Positions 1 through 9,715 are shown, counted from the stretch's first letter. The stretch: 64,000 nt of DNA from Desulfobacteraceae bacterium (GCA_016744295.1 JADGEQ010000005.1:124001-188000), one strand, 5' to 3'. Program-made: numbers and translations. Notes: generated by a model not told the origin, from the letters alone.

Positions 1-29
1 CTTTCCTCTTCTAAACTTGGATCAGACAT
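1..29 (-). CDS. 5' end of a gene following fliA (partial, unidentified)
   Basis: An ATG reads into the window edge as MSDPSLEEE and is preceded by a good ribosome binding site (GAGGT about 7 nt upstream), 16 bases after the fliA stop. The position suggests a further gene of the flagellar operon. Nine residues are too few to name a family. Confidence 0.5.
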
Positions 30-45
30 GTGTGACCTCTATTTT

Positions 46-807
46 TTAAATTTCAACATCGCCAAGCCTGGCTTTCATTTTAATCAGGACCGCCGTATGG
101 ATCTGACAGATACGGGATTCTGTCAAAGAAAGCACCTCTCCGATTTCCCTTAGGGTTAGCTCTTCATAATAATAAAGTGAAACCACCATCTGTTCTTTTT
201 GGGTCAGCGTCTGAATGGTTTTCACCAGAACAGCTTTTAGCTCTTCCCTGTCAAACTGATCGGCAGGGTTGTCTTCTCCCTTGATTCCGGATTGAAAGCT
301 GGTTTGGGAAAAGGTATCATTTTTTTTGGTTTTGATAAAATCATCAAGACTGAGCACCGCAGCCCCATGAATACTTGTAAGCATGTCCTGAAAGGTTTCC
401 AGATCTATTCCCAATGATTCGCATATTTCCATTTCCGTAGCCGGAGAGCCCTTTGTATCTTCTATCTGTTTTGTAGCCTTGGCAATTTCCTGGATCTTTT
501 TGCGCATGGACCGGGAATAGGTATCCATACTTCGCAGCTCATCTAAAATAGCGCCCTTGATTCTGTACTGGGCATAGGTTTTCAGGCTGACATGCTTTGA
601 ATGATCAAATTTATCAACGGCATCAATAAGCCCCAGGGATCCAGCCGAAATCAATTCGTCAAACAGCACGCTTGCGGGAAGTCTTGCGGCGAACCGGCAG
701 GCAATATTCTTGACAAGGTAGGCATATTCAACAATGCTTTTTTGTCGCCATTCAAGATGCTTTTTTGTTGCCGGCTTGTTCATATAATTTATTGTATACC
801 CTTTCAC
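46..807 (-). CDS. fliA: Flagellar sigma factor sigma-28 (FliA)
   Basis: A 253-residue sigma-70-family factor of the FliA/WhiG group, which directs RNA polymerase to late flagellar promoters. Region 2 is visible as the stretch from DELISAGSLGLIDAVDKF through the SLKTYAQYRIKGAILDELR motif. Region 4 is the C-terminal helix-turn-helix TLREIGEVLSLTESRICQIH. The GTG start overlaps the flhG stop by four bases, so translation is probably coupled. An ATG eight codons further in, with AAAGGG 15 nt upstream, is an alternative start. It is the distal recognised gene of the fliL-to-fliA unit. No anti-sigma factor FlgM is visible here. Confidence 0.93.
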   Translation of the reverse strand: MKGYTINYMNKPATKKHLEWRQKSIVEYAYLVKNIACRFAARLPASVLFDELISAGSLGLIDAVDKFDHSKHVSLKTYAQYRIKGAILDELRSMDTYSRSMRKKIQEIAKATKQIEDTKGSPATEMEICESLGIDLETFQDMLTSIHGAAVLSLDDFIKTKKNDTFSQTSFQSGIKGEDNPADQFDREELKAVLVKTIQTLTQKEQMVVSLYYYEELTLREIGEVLSLTESRICQIHTAVLIKMKARLGDVEI

Positions 808-1694
808 ATTGCAGCCTGGAAAACCCTGTTCATAAAAAAGGTTAAATTCCCGTCGGACCGTTTTTGGTCCCCACTGTTAAGAATTTTCGAGGCAATTGTT
901 TCCAGTGCATTGGCTGCCATTGAATTTGGAAATTCATCCAGTAGCAGTCCCCGTTTTTGAACCGCCCGTTGAAGTTGTCTGTCAAAGGGGATATACCCCG
1001 TATATTCCAGCACAACATTTTTTAAAAATTTATCCAGGGCGTTACTTAAAGAAGCATATACCCGTTTGGCATCCTTTTCAGAATCTGCCATATTTACGAT
1101 AAGTTTGAAATACCGGGATCCATATTTTTGTGACATCACCTTCATCAGCGCATAGGCATCTGTTATTGAAGTGGGTTCTGTGGTGGCAACCACCATACAT
1201 TCATCCGATGCCGCATTAAAATACAATACATTGGAAGAGATCCCGGCCCCGGTATCCACAAAAATTATATCGGCCTGGTCTGCAAGGGTTTCAAACTCAC
1301 TCAGCAGGGTGAGTTTTTCCCCTTCATCCAATTGGGTCAAATCTGCAAATCCTGAGCCACCCGGTATAATTCCAATTCCATGGCGGGTTTTAATCATAAC
1401 CTGGTCAAGACTTTTTTCCGAGCTGACCACATGGCGGATATTGTATTCCGGCCGCAGATTAAAAACAATATCAATGTTGGCCAGGCCGACATCGGCATCA
1501 ATGATAATCACCCGTTTTCCCTTTGCTGCCATGGCCACTGCCAGATTTCCCACAATATTGGTTTTCCCTACTCCGCCCTTACCGCTGGTAACGGCAATGA
1601 CCCTTGGGAACTTCTTGGTTGGGGATGCCTGCGCTTTTCGCCTTGCCAGCGCATCTGTTTTTGCAATTTGACGAAGTCCTTTTGCCTGATCCAC
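804..1694 (-). CDS. flhG: FlhG (FleN/YlxH), MinD-type ATPase of flagellar number control
   Basis: A 296-residue ParA/MinD-family ATPase that limits flagellar number and works with FlhF. The N-terminus carries the DQAKGLR motif, which in this family stimulates FlhF GTPase activity. The deviant Walker A motif GKGGVGKT lies at residues 38-45, and a Walker A' DADVGLANID follows near residue 66. It starts at GTG two bases after the flhF stop, with AAGGAG ten bases upstream, and overlaps fliA at its 3' end. The flhF-flhG-fliA order is the usual one in polar flagellates. Confidence 0.93.
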   Translation of the reverse strand: MDQAKGLRQIAKTDALARRKAQASPTKKFPRVIAVTSGKGGVGKTNIVGNLAVAMAAKGKRVIIIDADVGLANIDIVFNLRPEYNIRHVVSSEKSLDQVMIKTRHGIGIIPGGSGFADLTQLDEGEKLTLLSEFETLADQADIIFVDTGAGISSNVLYFNAASDECMVVATTEPTSITDAYALMKVMSQKYGSRYFKLIVNMADSEKDAKRVYASLSNALDKFLKNVVLEYTGYIPFDRQLQRAVQKRGLLLDEFPNSMAANALETIASKILNSGDQKRSDGNLTFFMNRVFQAAM

Positions 1695-1696
1695 CC

Positions 1697-2836
1697 TTAT
1701 GCTTCTCCTTTGGAACCTTTTCCCAGAATAATTCTCAACAATGCCTGTTTATCCGGAACGATTAAATCTTCAGGAACCTTCTGACCGTTTGTAACCATCG
1801 AAACAGGCAGATTAAGTTCATTTACCTGGTCCAAAATTTTACCGCATCTTTTGGTCTCATCTATTTTAGTAAATACATAGGTATCAGGATTGAATACAGA
1901 GAATGCAGATGCCGCTTCTTTCATATTAATAGATTCAGCCGTAACACTCAAGGTTAAATGAACGGAAATCCCAAAATCACTTTTGATTAATTGGAGAATT
2001 TCATCCAATTTTTTCTTGTCATAATGGCTGTGACCGGCCGTATCAATCAAGACCACATCCATGGTTTTCATCCGTTCCAGTGCGCAGGCAAGATCCTGGG
2101 CACTAAAGGCCGGAACACACAAGAGCCCCATAATGGATGCATAGGCCTTGAGTTGTTCAAAGGCACCAATTCTATAATTATCTATGGAGATCAGCCCCAC
2201 CTTCATTTTCCGTTTAAGACTTAACAGCGCAGCCAGTTTTGCAATGGTGGTGGTCTTACCCACCCCTGTCGGCCCCACAAAAGCTGCCACATGAGGAACT
2301 CCTGAATAATTGTTCCGAACAAAAAAGTCCTTCACTTCAAGCCTGTCCAGACAATGGGCCATGACATTTTTTTTTAAAATTCTAATCCGCTGACTCTGTT
2401 CAAGGTCAGGGTCCAGTCTCTCCATGGAGCGTTCAATCAGTGATATGGCAAGTCTTTCGCTAACCCCAGCTCTCAAAAAAGATGCCAGCACCCCCACCGA
2501 TTCAAAATGACTGCATAAGATATTTTGAATACCGCTGCCAAACCCGGCAATGGAAATCATGTCACGAATTTCAGAGATATCCCCCTTCAAGGAGGCAATC
2601 AAATCCTCATCCCCCTTTTTTTTATAGGCAACATCCCCTTTGCTAGTGTTATCCCCTCCTGTGGCAGGAGCTACGGCAACACCGGCCTCCACCTCAAACA
2701 TATCTTTTGCATAGGGATCCAGAGGTTTTCTCGGAATTTTCCGGGTGGACAAAATCATGGCGTCCCCCCCCATTTCTTCCTTGATATTCGCCAGGGCTTC
2801 CTGAATATTGGCTGCCCGGAAGATTTTTTTATTCAT
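1697..2836 (-). CDS. flhF: FlhF, SRP-type GTPase for flagellar placement
   Basis: A 379-residue SRP-family GTPase that sets the site of flagellar assembly, normally the pole. Residues 1-35 match the conserved FlhF N-terminus (FRAANIQEALANIKEEMG). A variable linker and an NG domain follow. The P-loop GPTGVGKT is at 188-195, DTAGH is the G3 motif and TKIDE the G4 motif. Its start overlaps the end of flhA by eight bases. Confidence 0.95.
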   Translation of the reverse strand: MNKKIFRAANIQEALANIKEEMGGDAMILSTRKIPRKPLDPYAKDMFEVEAGVAVAPATGGDNTSKGDVAYKKKGDEDLIASLKGDISEIRDMISIAGFGSGIQNILCSHFESVGVLASFLRAGVSERLAISLIERSMERLDPDLEQSQRIRILKKNVMAHCLDRLEVKDFFVRNNYSGVPHVAAFVGPTGVGKTTTIAKLAALLSLKRKMKVGLISIDNYRIGAFEQLKAYASIMGLLCVPAFSAQDLACALERMKTMDVVLIDTAGHSHYDKKKLDEILQLIKSDFGISVHLTLSVTAESINMKEAASAFSVFNPDTYVFTKIDETKRCGKILDQVNELNLPVSMVTNGQKVPEDLIVPDKQALLRIILGKGSKGEA

Positions 2837-4922
2837 CTTTTAAACTCACTTTTCCAATGGCCTGTAAATTTATATCATCCACTATTTCAGCATGGGATAC
2901 AACAAAAACAGTGGGGAGAGAAGGTTCAATCAATTTTCTGAAATGACGTCTAAGGGTGGGAACCGTCATAACGATCGGCTGGGTATTAATGACAAGAAGT
3001 CTTTCCACCTGTTTTGAAACGGCACCAACAACGGTATCAACCAGCACAGGATCCAATGCCAGATAGGAACCATGTTCAGTCCGTTTGATATTTTTGGACA
3101 AAATTTCCTCAAGATTTCGGTCAAGAGTGAGCACCTGAAGTACCTTTCCGTCCTGCAGATAAGGTGACAGCATCCCCTTTGCAAGCCTCTGTCTGACATA
3201 TTCCGTCAGCAGGTCTGGATCCTTGCCCATGGGGGCAAAATCAGCCAGGGTTTCCACAATGGTCAGAAAATCTCGGATGGAAATCCGTTCCCGCAATAAA
3301 TTCTGAAGAACCTTCTGAACCACGCCAATGGTCAGCAGATTTGGGACCAGCTCTTCAACCGCCTTAGGACTATTTTTGGCAAGATTGTCCAGCAAATGCT
3401 GCACCTCCTGTCGCCCTAAAAGGTCATGGGCGTTTGCCCGGATGATCTCAGTCAAATGGGTGGCAATCACGGTTGAATTATCCACCACGGTATAGCCGGC
3501 AAATTTTGCCTCTTCCTCTCTGTCAAAGGGGATCCACAATGCTGGCAGATTAAAGGCAGGTTCCTTGGTTTTAATCCCGTCTATCTCCTGGGCAGCCCCT
3601 CCCGGATCCATGGCCAGAAAATGATTCACCATTAATTCAGTCCCGGCAGCCTCAACACCCTTGATCATCAGCCGGTACTGAGCCGGACTTAAATTCAGAT
3701 TATCCCGAATATGAATCGGCGGAATAATGATCCCCATTTCCGTGGCAAACTGTCGCCGGATGGCCCTGATCCGTCCCAAAAGCGTTCCATCCTGCTGTTT
3801 GTCCACCAAGGGAATAAGCCCGTATCCCACTTCCAGCTCAATGGTGTCCAGGGTTAACAAATGGTCCACATCCTCGGGCTGTCCCGTTGCTGCCTCTTCG
3901 GGCTGGCCTTCAACCATGGCAGCATCCCCCTCTTTTTCATCTGCCCTCAAAAAGTACCAGGCAACGGTTCCCATTACAATCCCCAGGGTCATAAAAGGAA
4001 GGGAGGGAAGCCCCGGGATCAATCCCATGCAAAAAACGATGACAGCCCCAATAAAAACCGGGGTGGGACTGGCAAGCAGATGTTTGGCAAATTCAGCCCC
4101 CATCTTGGTCTCGGCACCGGACCGGGACACAAGAAGCCCTGACGCCGCCGATATGAGCAAGGCCGGAATCTGGGATACCAGGCCGTCCCCAACGGTTAAT
4201 AGCGTATAGGTGGTCAATGCATCCCCCATTTCCATACCCTGCTGGAGTACCCCGATAACAAAGCCGCCCACAATATTGATCATGGTGATCACGATCCCTG
4301 CAACAGCATCCCCCCGGACAAATTTAGAAGCACCATCCATGGCACCATGGAATTCAGATTCCCGGGCAATGGCTTTCCGCCGATCCCCTGCCTCAACCTC
4401 ATCTATCATCCCAGCATTGAGATCCGCATCAATGGCCATCTGTTTTCCGGGCATGGCATCCAGGGTAAACCGGGCGGCCACCTCTGCGATCCTGCCGGCA
4501 CCCTTGGTAATGACCATAAAATTAATCAAAACCAGAATGATAAAAATGATCAGCCCCACCACATAGTTCCCCCCCACCACAAAGCTGCCAAAGGACATGA
4601 TAACGCCCCCGGCGGCCGAAGGCCCTTCACTGCCGTGCAAAAGGATGAGTCGTGTGGAGGCAACATTAAGGGACAGACGAAACAGGGTCAGCACCAGCAA
4701 TAGGGAAGGGAAAATACTAAATTCCAGGGGCTTGGTCGTATACATGGTGGTAATGAGCACCATGATGCCAAAGGAAATATTCAGTGCCAGAAAAAAATCC
4801 AGAATCATGGGATGGAGGGGTAGGATCATTGCCATGAGGATGCCGATAAAGGCAACAATCATCAAAATATCAGATGATTCACTTTTAAACCCTGCAAGAA
4901 TACCGGTTCCTTCTGCTGCCAT
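2829..4922 (-). CDS. flhA: FlhA, flagellar type III export gate protein
   Basis: A 697-residue inner-membrane export-gate protein of normal length. The N-terminal half is strongly hydrophobic with about eight membrane segments. The FHIPEP signature lies at about residues 151-170 (RFTLDAMPGKQMAID). The soluble C-terminal half, from about 360 on, is the substrate/chaperone docking domain. It lies 86 bases after flhB and overlaps flhF. Confidence 0.97.
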   Translation of the reverse strand: MAAEGTGILAGFKSESSDILMIVAFIGILMAMILPLHPMILDFFLALNISFGIMVLITTMYTTKPLEFSIFPSLLLVLTLFRLSLNVASTRLILLHGSEGPSAAGGVIMSFGSFVVGGNYVVGLIIFIILVLINFMVITKGAGRIAEVAARFTLDAMPGKQMAIDADLNAGMIDEVEAGDRRKAIARESEFHGAMDGASKFVRGDAVAGIVITMINIVGGFVIGVLQQGMEMGDALTTYTLLTVGDGLVSQIPALLISAASGLLVSRSGAETKMGAEFAKHLLASPTPVFIGAVIVFCMGLIPGLPSLPFMTLGIVMGTVAWYFLRADEKEGDAAMVEGQPEEAATGQPEDVDHLLTLDTIELEVGYGLIPLVDKQQDGTLLGRIRAIRRQFATEMGIIIPPIHIRDNLNLSPAQYRLMIKGVEAAGTELMVNHFLAMDPGGAAQEIDGIKTKEPAFNLPALWIPFDREEEAKFAGYTVVDNSTVIATHLTEIIRANAHDLLGRQEVQHLLDNLAKNSPKAVEELVPNLLTIGVVQKVLQNLLRERISIRDFLTIVETLADFAPMGKDPDLLTEYVRQRLAKGMLSPYLQDGKVLQVLTLDRNLEEILSKNIKRTEHGSYLALDPVLVDTVVGAVSKQVERLLVINTQPIVMTVPTLRRHFRKLIEPSLPTVFVVSHAEIVDDINLQAIGKVSLKDE

Positions 4923-5008
4923 TCACACCTCGTAATTTATCCGTTTTAACGCCAATGGTTTATTTGACACCGGCCGTCAAAAATTTGTCAGTATTGCGCC
5001 CTATTGAA

Positions 5009-6079
5009 TCACCGGCTCTTTTTAAGTTTGTACACATAGGCCAGTAATTCCGCGACTGCTTGGTAATATTCAATGGGGACATCCCCACCAATATCTACTT
5101 GACTATACAAATTCCGGGCCAATTGTTTATCCTCCACCAGGGGAATCTCATTTTCCCTTGCAATTTTGCGAATATTGTTGGCCACGGGACCTGCACCCTT
5201 TGCAATCACCTGGGGGGCCTCCATGGTTGTTCCGTCATATTTCAGGGCCACGGCCAGCCGGGTCGGATTGGTCACCACCACGTCTGCCTTGGGCACATCC
5301 GCCATCATTCGTTTACGTGCCGCTTCGTGCTGGAGTTGACGGATCCGTGACTTGACCATGGGATCCCCTTCTGTCTGTTTTGTCTCATCCTTGACCTCTT
5401 TTTTGGTCATTTTCTGGTCTTCCAGAAACTTCCATTTCTGATAGGCATAATCCAACAGGGCCACCACCATCATTATCAGGCAGACCTTAATAAAAATCCA
5501 AAAAGAGATATCCAGAATAAACAAAAGGATCTGGCCGAGGGAATTATCATACAATCGGGTGATATTTGCCAGTTCCCCCTTGATGGCATAATAGGCAACC
5601 ATGGAGATCACGCCAATCTTGACCAGGTTTTTAACCATTTCCACCACCGACCGGGAGGAAAATTTCTGCTTAAAACCGCTGATGGGATTGAGTTTTGAAA
5701 ATTTGGGTTCAATGGCCTTCCAGGAAATAGCGAAACCCACCTGGGCAATATTTGAAAGAAGGGCTACCACATAGACACCCGCAAAAAGCGGGAGACAAAT
5801 CATGAACATTTTCTGGCCATGCACGGCCAAAAGCTCCACCACTTCAGATCGGGTAAAATCAGGAATTTTCTCAAAATTAAAATTATAGTGAAAGATCTGG
5901 ACGATGTTGCCGTAGATATAAGCAGCCGAAGCCCACAGGGCAATCACACCCCCCAGAAGGACAAAAACAGAAGGAATTTCGGTACTTTTGGCAACATTTC
6001 CTTCCTCACGGGCCTTGCCCAGCTTTCGTCCCGATGCATCTTCGGTTTTCTCTCCGCCACTTTCCGGATCTTCAGCCAT
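5009..6079 (-). CDS. flhB: FlhB, flagellar export specificity switch
   Basis: A 356-residue export-apparatus protein. It has four hydrophobic segments, then a basic linker (WKFLEDQKMTKKEVKDE) and the cytoplasmic switch domain. The autocleavage loop at residues 271-274 reads NPTR, not the usual NPTH. The cleaved Asn-Pro pair is present but the following His is Arg (codon CGG). The gene begins three bases after fliR. The substitution may alter the rate of autocleavage; see findings. Confidence 0.96.
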   Translation of the reverse strand: MAEDPESGGEKTEDASGRKLGKAREEGNVAKSTEIPSVFVLLGGVIALWASAAYIYGNIVQIFHYNFNFEKIPDFTRSEVVELLAVHGQKMFMICLPLFAGVYVVALLSNIAQVGFAISWKAIEPKFSKLNPISGFKQKFSSRSVVEMVKNLVKIGVISMVAYYAIKGELANITRLYDNSLGQILLFILDISFWIFIKVCLIMMVVALLDYAYQKWKFLEDQKMTKKEVKDETKQTEGDPMVKSRIRQLQHEAARKRMMADVPKADVVVTNPTRLAVALKYDGTTMEAPQVIAKGAGPVANNIRKIARENEIPLVEDKQLARNLYSQVDIGGDVPIEYYQAVAELLAYVYKLKKSR

Positions 6080-6082
6080 TTA

Positions 6083-6871
6083 TCATCCACCCCCTGCATA
6101 AAACAGCAGGTACATTAACAATTTTTTAAATCCGTCCACATATTCCTTGGTTACAATGACGATAATTTCAAGGGTCAGCCCAAAAAGGAAAAGACCCACG
6201 ACAATCTTCAGGGGAAAGGCCACAATCATCACATTCATCTGGGGAGCAAACTTTGAAACCAGGCCAAAGCCCACACTGACAAAAAACAGGGCCGCAATCA
6301 CCGGAGCGCCGATTTTTATGGCAACCAGGAAAAGGCCCCCGGCCAGATCCAACAGTTTCACCAAGAGAATTTTTTGCATCACAAACCCACCCAAGGGCAC
6401 CAGTTCAAAACTATTGATCATTGCCGAAAGAATAATGTGATGTCCGTTTAATATCAAAAAAACCACCACACAGACCCAATAGCCCAATTGATCCATGATG
6501 GAAACATTGGCCCCGGTCTGGGGATCCACCACGTTAATCATGGCAAATCCCATTTGAAAGCCGATCACCTGGCCGGCCAGTTGAACCGAACCAAAAAAAA
6601 CTCTCAGACACATGCCAAGGGTCAGGCCAACCATAACTTCAGCCAGGATCAAAAGGCCTGTGGATATAACATCCAGAGGAAACCGGGTCAGGTCAACCGG
6701 TACAACAGAATAAAAAACCAGGGAGATCACCATGGCCAACCCCATTTTCAGGGTGGGGGGAAATACAGCCGATGAAAAAACAGGAAACATGAAAAGAAAG
6801 ATACTCACCCTCAACAACACCAGCAGATAGGTCCTGAACTGAACCGGGTCGATGATATTGAGAATTTCCAT
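6083..6871 (-). CDS. fliR: FliR, flagellar export gate component
   Basis: A 262-residue hydrophobic protein of FliR length, with about six membrane-spanning segments and the conserved internal stretch VGLTLGMCLRVFFGSVQLAGQ. It forms the export gate with FliP and FliQ. It lies between fliQ (eight-base gap) and flhB (three-base gap), in the usual P-Q-R-flhB order. Confidence 0.95.
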   Translation of the reverse strand: MEILNIIDPVQFRTYLLVLLRVSIFLFMFPVFSSAVFPPTLKMGLAMVISLVFYSVVPVDLTRFPLDVISTGLLILAEVMVGLTLGMCLRVFFGSVQLAGQVIGFQMGFAMINVVDPQTGANVSIMDQLGYWVCVVVFLILNGHHIILSAMINSFELVPLGGFVMQKILLVKLLDLAGGLFLVAIKIGAPVIAALFFVSVGFGLVSKFAPQMNVMIVAFPLKIVVGLFLFGLTLEIIVIVTKEYVDGFKKLLMYLLFYAGGG

Positions 6872-6879
6872 AACAGCGC

Positions 6880-7149
6880 CTATCGAATGTACATGGGGAT
6901 ATTTTCAAACACACGGGCGGTGAAACTGGTCATTTTTTCCAGCATCCAGGGGGCTGCAAACAAAAGCCCCATAAAAACGGCAATGATTTTGGGGACAAAG
7001 GTCAGTGTCATCTCCTGGATCTGGGTGACTGCCTGGAAAACACTGATAATCAAACCCGCGATAAGCCCCAGACCCAGCATGGGCATGGAAAGATAAATGG
7101 TCAAAAGAATGGCTTCCTTTGCAAATTCTACGACAAATTCAGGGGTCAT
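6880..7149 (-). CDS. fliQ: FliQ, flagellar export gate component
   Basis: An 89-residue protein with two membrane helices and the FliQ core motif QAVTQIQEMTLTFVPKI. The ATG chosen (MTPEFVVEF) has GGAG eight bases upstream and lies two bases after the fliP stop. The reading frame extends 16 codons further back, but that part lies inside fliP and would make the protein longer than the family norm. Confidence 0.95.
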   Translation of the reverse strand: MTPEFVVEFAKEAILLTIYLSMPMLGLGLIAGLIISVFQAVTQIQEMTLTFVPKIIAVFMGLLFAAPWMLEKMTSFTARVFENIPMYIR

Positions 7150-7151
7150 GG

Positions 7152-7943
7152 CTACACTCCAAAGCTTTTTATTAAAGAGCCGCAAATCAAATGCCATCCA
7201 TCCACAAGGACAAATAGCATGAGTTTAAAGGGTAAAGATATCATAACCGGTGGCAGCATCATCATGCCCATGGCCAACAGCACAGATGCCACAACCATGT
7301 CGATCACCAGAAAGGGAATATACAATACAAAGCCGATGATAAAAGCGGTTTTAAGCTCAGAAATCACATAGGCTGGGATAAGTACCAGCAAAGAGATATC
7401 AGCCCGTGTTTCAGGTTTTTTCATATCTGCTTCTTTTACAAACAGGGCAATATCTTTTTCCCTTGTGTTGAGAAGCAAAAATTTTCGGATGGGTTTTTGG
7501 GCCTCTTCAAAGGCAGTTTCATAGGAAATATTGCGCTCAAGATAAGGATTGAGAGCGTTATTATACACGTCCAGGGCAACGGGTTTAATGATAAAAAATG
7601 TCATAAAAAGCGCAAGCCCCACAATCACCTGGTTGGGAGGACTGGACTGAATACCGATGGCCTGGCGCAAAAAATGAAACACAACAATCAACCGGGTAAA
7701 GGGTGTCATCAGAATCAGGATGGCCGGTGCCAGGGTAATCACGGTTAAAAGCGCAATAATTTCAAGTACGACGGCAACCTCTTCAGGTTCAGTGGCAGTT
7801 GTTACATTTAACTCAAGGGAGGGAATGGGAAAGGTAACTGCCAGGGCAGACCCATGGGCAATAATCAATAAAAAAAGGGCCACTAGCAAAAGGACACGAG
7901 CAGGTCGCATACAAAGGCGATTCATGGAGAGTTGTTTAGGCAT
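7152..7943 (-). CDS. fliP: FliP, flagellar export gate component
   Basis: A 263-residue membrane protein with a cleavable-type signal sequence (RVLLLVALFLLIIAHGSALA), as is usual for FliP. It has four later membrane segments and the family motif LTPAILILMTPFTRLIVVFHFLR in slightly varied form. Its start overlaps fliO by eight bases. Internal Met codons at 7 and 12 are possible alternative starts. Confidence 0.96.
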   Translation of the reverse strand: MPKQLSMNRLCMRPARVLLLVALFLLIIAHGSALAVTFPIPSLELNVTTATEPEEVAVVLEIIALLTVITLAPAILILMTPFTRLIVVFHFLRQAIGIQSSPPNQVIVGLALFMTFFIIKPVALDVYNNALNPYLERNISYETAFEEAQKPIRKFLLLNTREKDIALFVKEADMKKPETRADISLLVLIPAYVISELKTAFIIGFVLYIPFLVIDMVVASVLLAMGMMMLPPVMISLPFKLMLFVLVDGWHLICGSLIKSFGV

Positions 7944-8379
7944 CCTTAACCTTGTCCCCGTCTAAAATATTTTTTAGAGGTTCATTTTTCTTGGGACCGT
8001 TTTTTTGGGGGTTGGAAAATGACCGGTTCAGGGTCCGGCTTAAAAGATCTGAAAAGACGGAATCTGTTTTTTGGGATACCGACTCTTTGGACGCATGGGC
8101 AAGATCAACAGATTTTTCCATCACCTTTATTTTTGAAATCTGATTGGGGGTCACACCAATGAGAATGGTTTCATCCAGAACATTTACCAGGATCAATTTT
8201 TCTTTTGGTGAAAGATGATGGACTGTCAGCACCTTGATTAAATCCCTGGTACCGCCCCCACCCCTTGCCGATAGAAACCGCCGGAGCAGGTAGAAGACAA
8301 GCAGGAGCAAGGCCAAAACCATAAACAGCATGCCAAATGTCCGTGCAAAGGAAAACCATATGTCCGAATCAGTGTTCAA
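7936..8379 (-). CDS. fliO: FliO, flagellar export gate assembly protein
   Basis: A 147-residue single-pass protein. A membrane helix at about residues 12-33 is followed by a short beta-rich domain (LTVHHLSPKEKLILVNVLDETILIG), typical of FliO, and a low-complexity Lys/Asn/Ser tail. FliO assists FliP/FliR complex assembly. Overlaps on both sides (with fliN and fliP) and the gene order support the name more than the weakly conserved sequence does. Confidence 0.88.
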   Translation of the reverse strand: MNTDSDIWFSFARTFGMLFMVLALLLLVFYLLRRFLSARGGGGTRDLIKVLTVHHLSPKEKLILVNVLDETILIGVTPNQISKIKVMEKSVDLAHASKESVSQKTDSVFSDLLSRTLNRSFSNPQKNGPKKNEPLKNILDGDKVKDA

Positions 8380-8713
8380 TGTCTTCCGCCGCCAGGGACT
8401 TAACCCGGTCTATGGGAGTAATCACATCGGTCAGCCTGACGCCAAATTTTTCATTGACCACCACCACCTCGCCCCGGGCAATGAGTTTCCGGTTTATGTA
8501 GACCTCCAAAGGTTCACCCGCCAGCTTATTCAGCTCAATAATGGACCCCTGCCCCAGCTGAAGAAGATCATTCACAAGCATCCTGGTTTTACCTAATTCG
8601 ACGGAAAGCTCCAGGGGAATATCAAGGATAAAATCCAATTCCCTTGCTTCCTGCTCCTCTCTTTTTTCAACAATACCCTCTGCCTCTTCTGTGGTGCCGT
8701 TTTCATCAACCAT
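8369..8713 (-). CDS. fliN: FliN, C-ring motor switch protein
   Basis: A 114-residue protein: an acidic N-terminal linker, then a SpoA (surface presentation of antigens) domain with the FliN core DIPLELSVELGKTRMLVNDLLQLGQGSIIELNKLAGEP. It forms the bottom of the C-ring with FliM. The ATG (MVDENG) lies just after the fliM stop. A TTG five codons upstream would overlap fliM and is less likely. Confidence 0.95.
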   Translation of the reverse strand: MVDENGTTEEAEGIVEKREEQEARELDFILDIPLELSVELGKTRMLVNDLLQLGQGSIIELNKLAGEPLEVYINRKLIARGEVVVVNEKFGVRLTDVITPIDRVKSLAAEDIEH

Positions 8714-8715
8714 GT

Positions 8716-9708
8716 TTAATTCTCGCAATCTGTTGTTATTTTTTCTTCAATTTTAAATGCCTGGAATCCTCTTTGGACGCCAATAAATCCGGTTAATTTT
8801 TCCAACCCGTCCACATAACAGGACAATGGATCAGCAGCCGCATTGTCCAATTGAATCACATCCCCTTTTTGCATATAAAGCACTTTTTCACCGGTGACTT
8901 CGGTCTTTCCCAACTGAATTCTAAGATCCACGGATGAATTCAGGATGACTTCCCTGATCATCCTGCGCCAGTTGGTATCAATCTCCTCAATTTCTGCCTG
9001 GACCCCGGAGGACAATTTATTCCGCATGGGCTCAATCATTGAATAGGGATAGCAAACCACCAGATTTCCCGCAGCCTGTTCCAGCTCTATTTCAAAACGG
9101 GTGACGATGACCAGATCCGTGGGCAGTACGATAGCGGTAAACTGGGGATTCATTTCAGATCTGATCAAAGAAGCCCTTACCGGCTCAATGGGCACCCAGG
9201 AGGCCTCAATATTCTTCAACACTGCCAAAACAGCCTTTTTAATCATCACCTCTTCTATTCGGGTAAATTCCCGTCCTTCCACCCGGGCTTTTCCAAGGGC
9301 TTCTCCGCCAAAAAACGTATCTATCAAATTGTAAACCAGCTGACTTTCAAAGACCACCAGCCCATGGCCCCTTAGGGGTTCCATCCTGAAAACATGAAGG
9401 CTTGTGGGCACGGGAAGACTACGTACAAACTCTGAGAATTTCAAGGTATCAAAGGGATTGGCACTGACATCCACATTGGTTTGCAGCAGGGATGACAAGG
9501 TGGCGCGAACCTCCCTTGAAAGCCGTTCATTGATCACATCAAAAGTGGGCATTCTTGCCCTGACCACCTTATCCTGACTGGTGAAATCATAGGCAACAAT
9601 CCCGTCAACCGACTCGGGAACTTCAACTTCCTTCTCGGTTTCAACCTCACCTGAATCAAGACCGTCTAACAGACTGTCAACTTCGTCCTGGGATAGAATT
9701 TCACTCAT
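8716..9708 (-). CDS. fliM: FliM, C-ring motor switch protein
   Basis: A 330-residue switch protein of normal length. The N-terminal peptide ILSQDEVDSLLDGL is the CheY-P binding segment. The CheC-like middle domain carries the LRGHGLVVFESQLVYNLIDTFFGG motif. The C-terminal SpoA domain ends in a motif like FliN's (GDVIQLDNAAADPLSCYVDG). It lies seven bases after fliL. Confidence 0.96.
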   Translation of the reverse strand: MSEILSQDEVDSLLDGLDSGEVETEKEVEVPESVDGIVAYDFTSQDKVVRARMPTFDVINERLSREVRATLSSLLQTNVDVSANPFDTLKFSEFVRSLPVPTSLHVFRMEPLRGHGLVVFESQLVYNLIDTFFGGEALGKARVEGREFTRIEEVMIKKAVLAVLKNIEASWVPIEPVRASLIRSEMNPQFTAIVLPTDLVIVTRFEIELEQAAGNLVVCYPYSMIEPMRNKLSSGVQAEIEEIDTNWRRMIREVILNSSVDLRIQLGKTEVTGEKVLYMQKGDVIQLDNAAADPLSCYVDGLEKLTGFIGVQRGFQAFKIEEKITTDCEN

Positions 9709-9715
9709 GGCATCA

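Noticed and set aside
3727..4935. Several plus-strand open frames opposite flhA
   Set aside because: flhA is intact and canonical; the opposite frames are Pro/Ser/Ile-rich shadows without domains.
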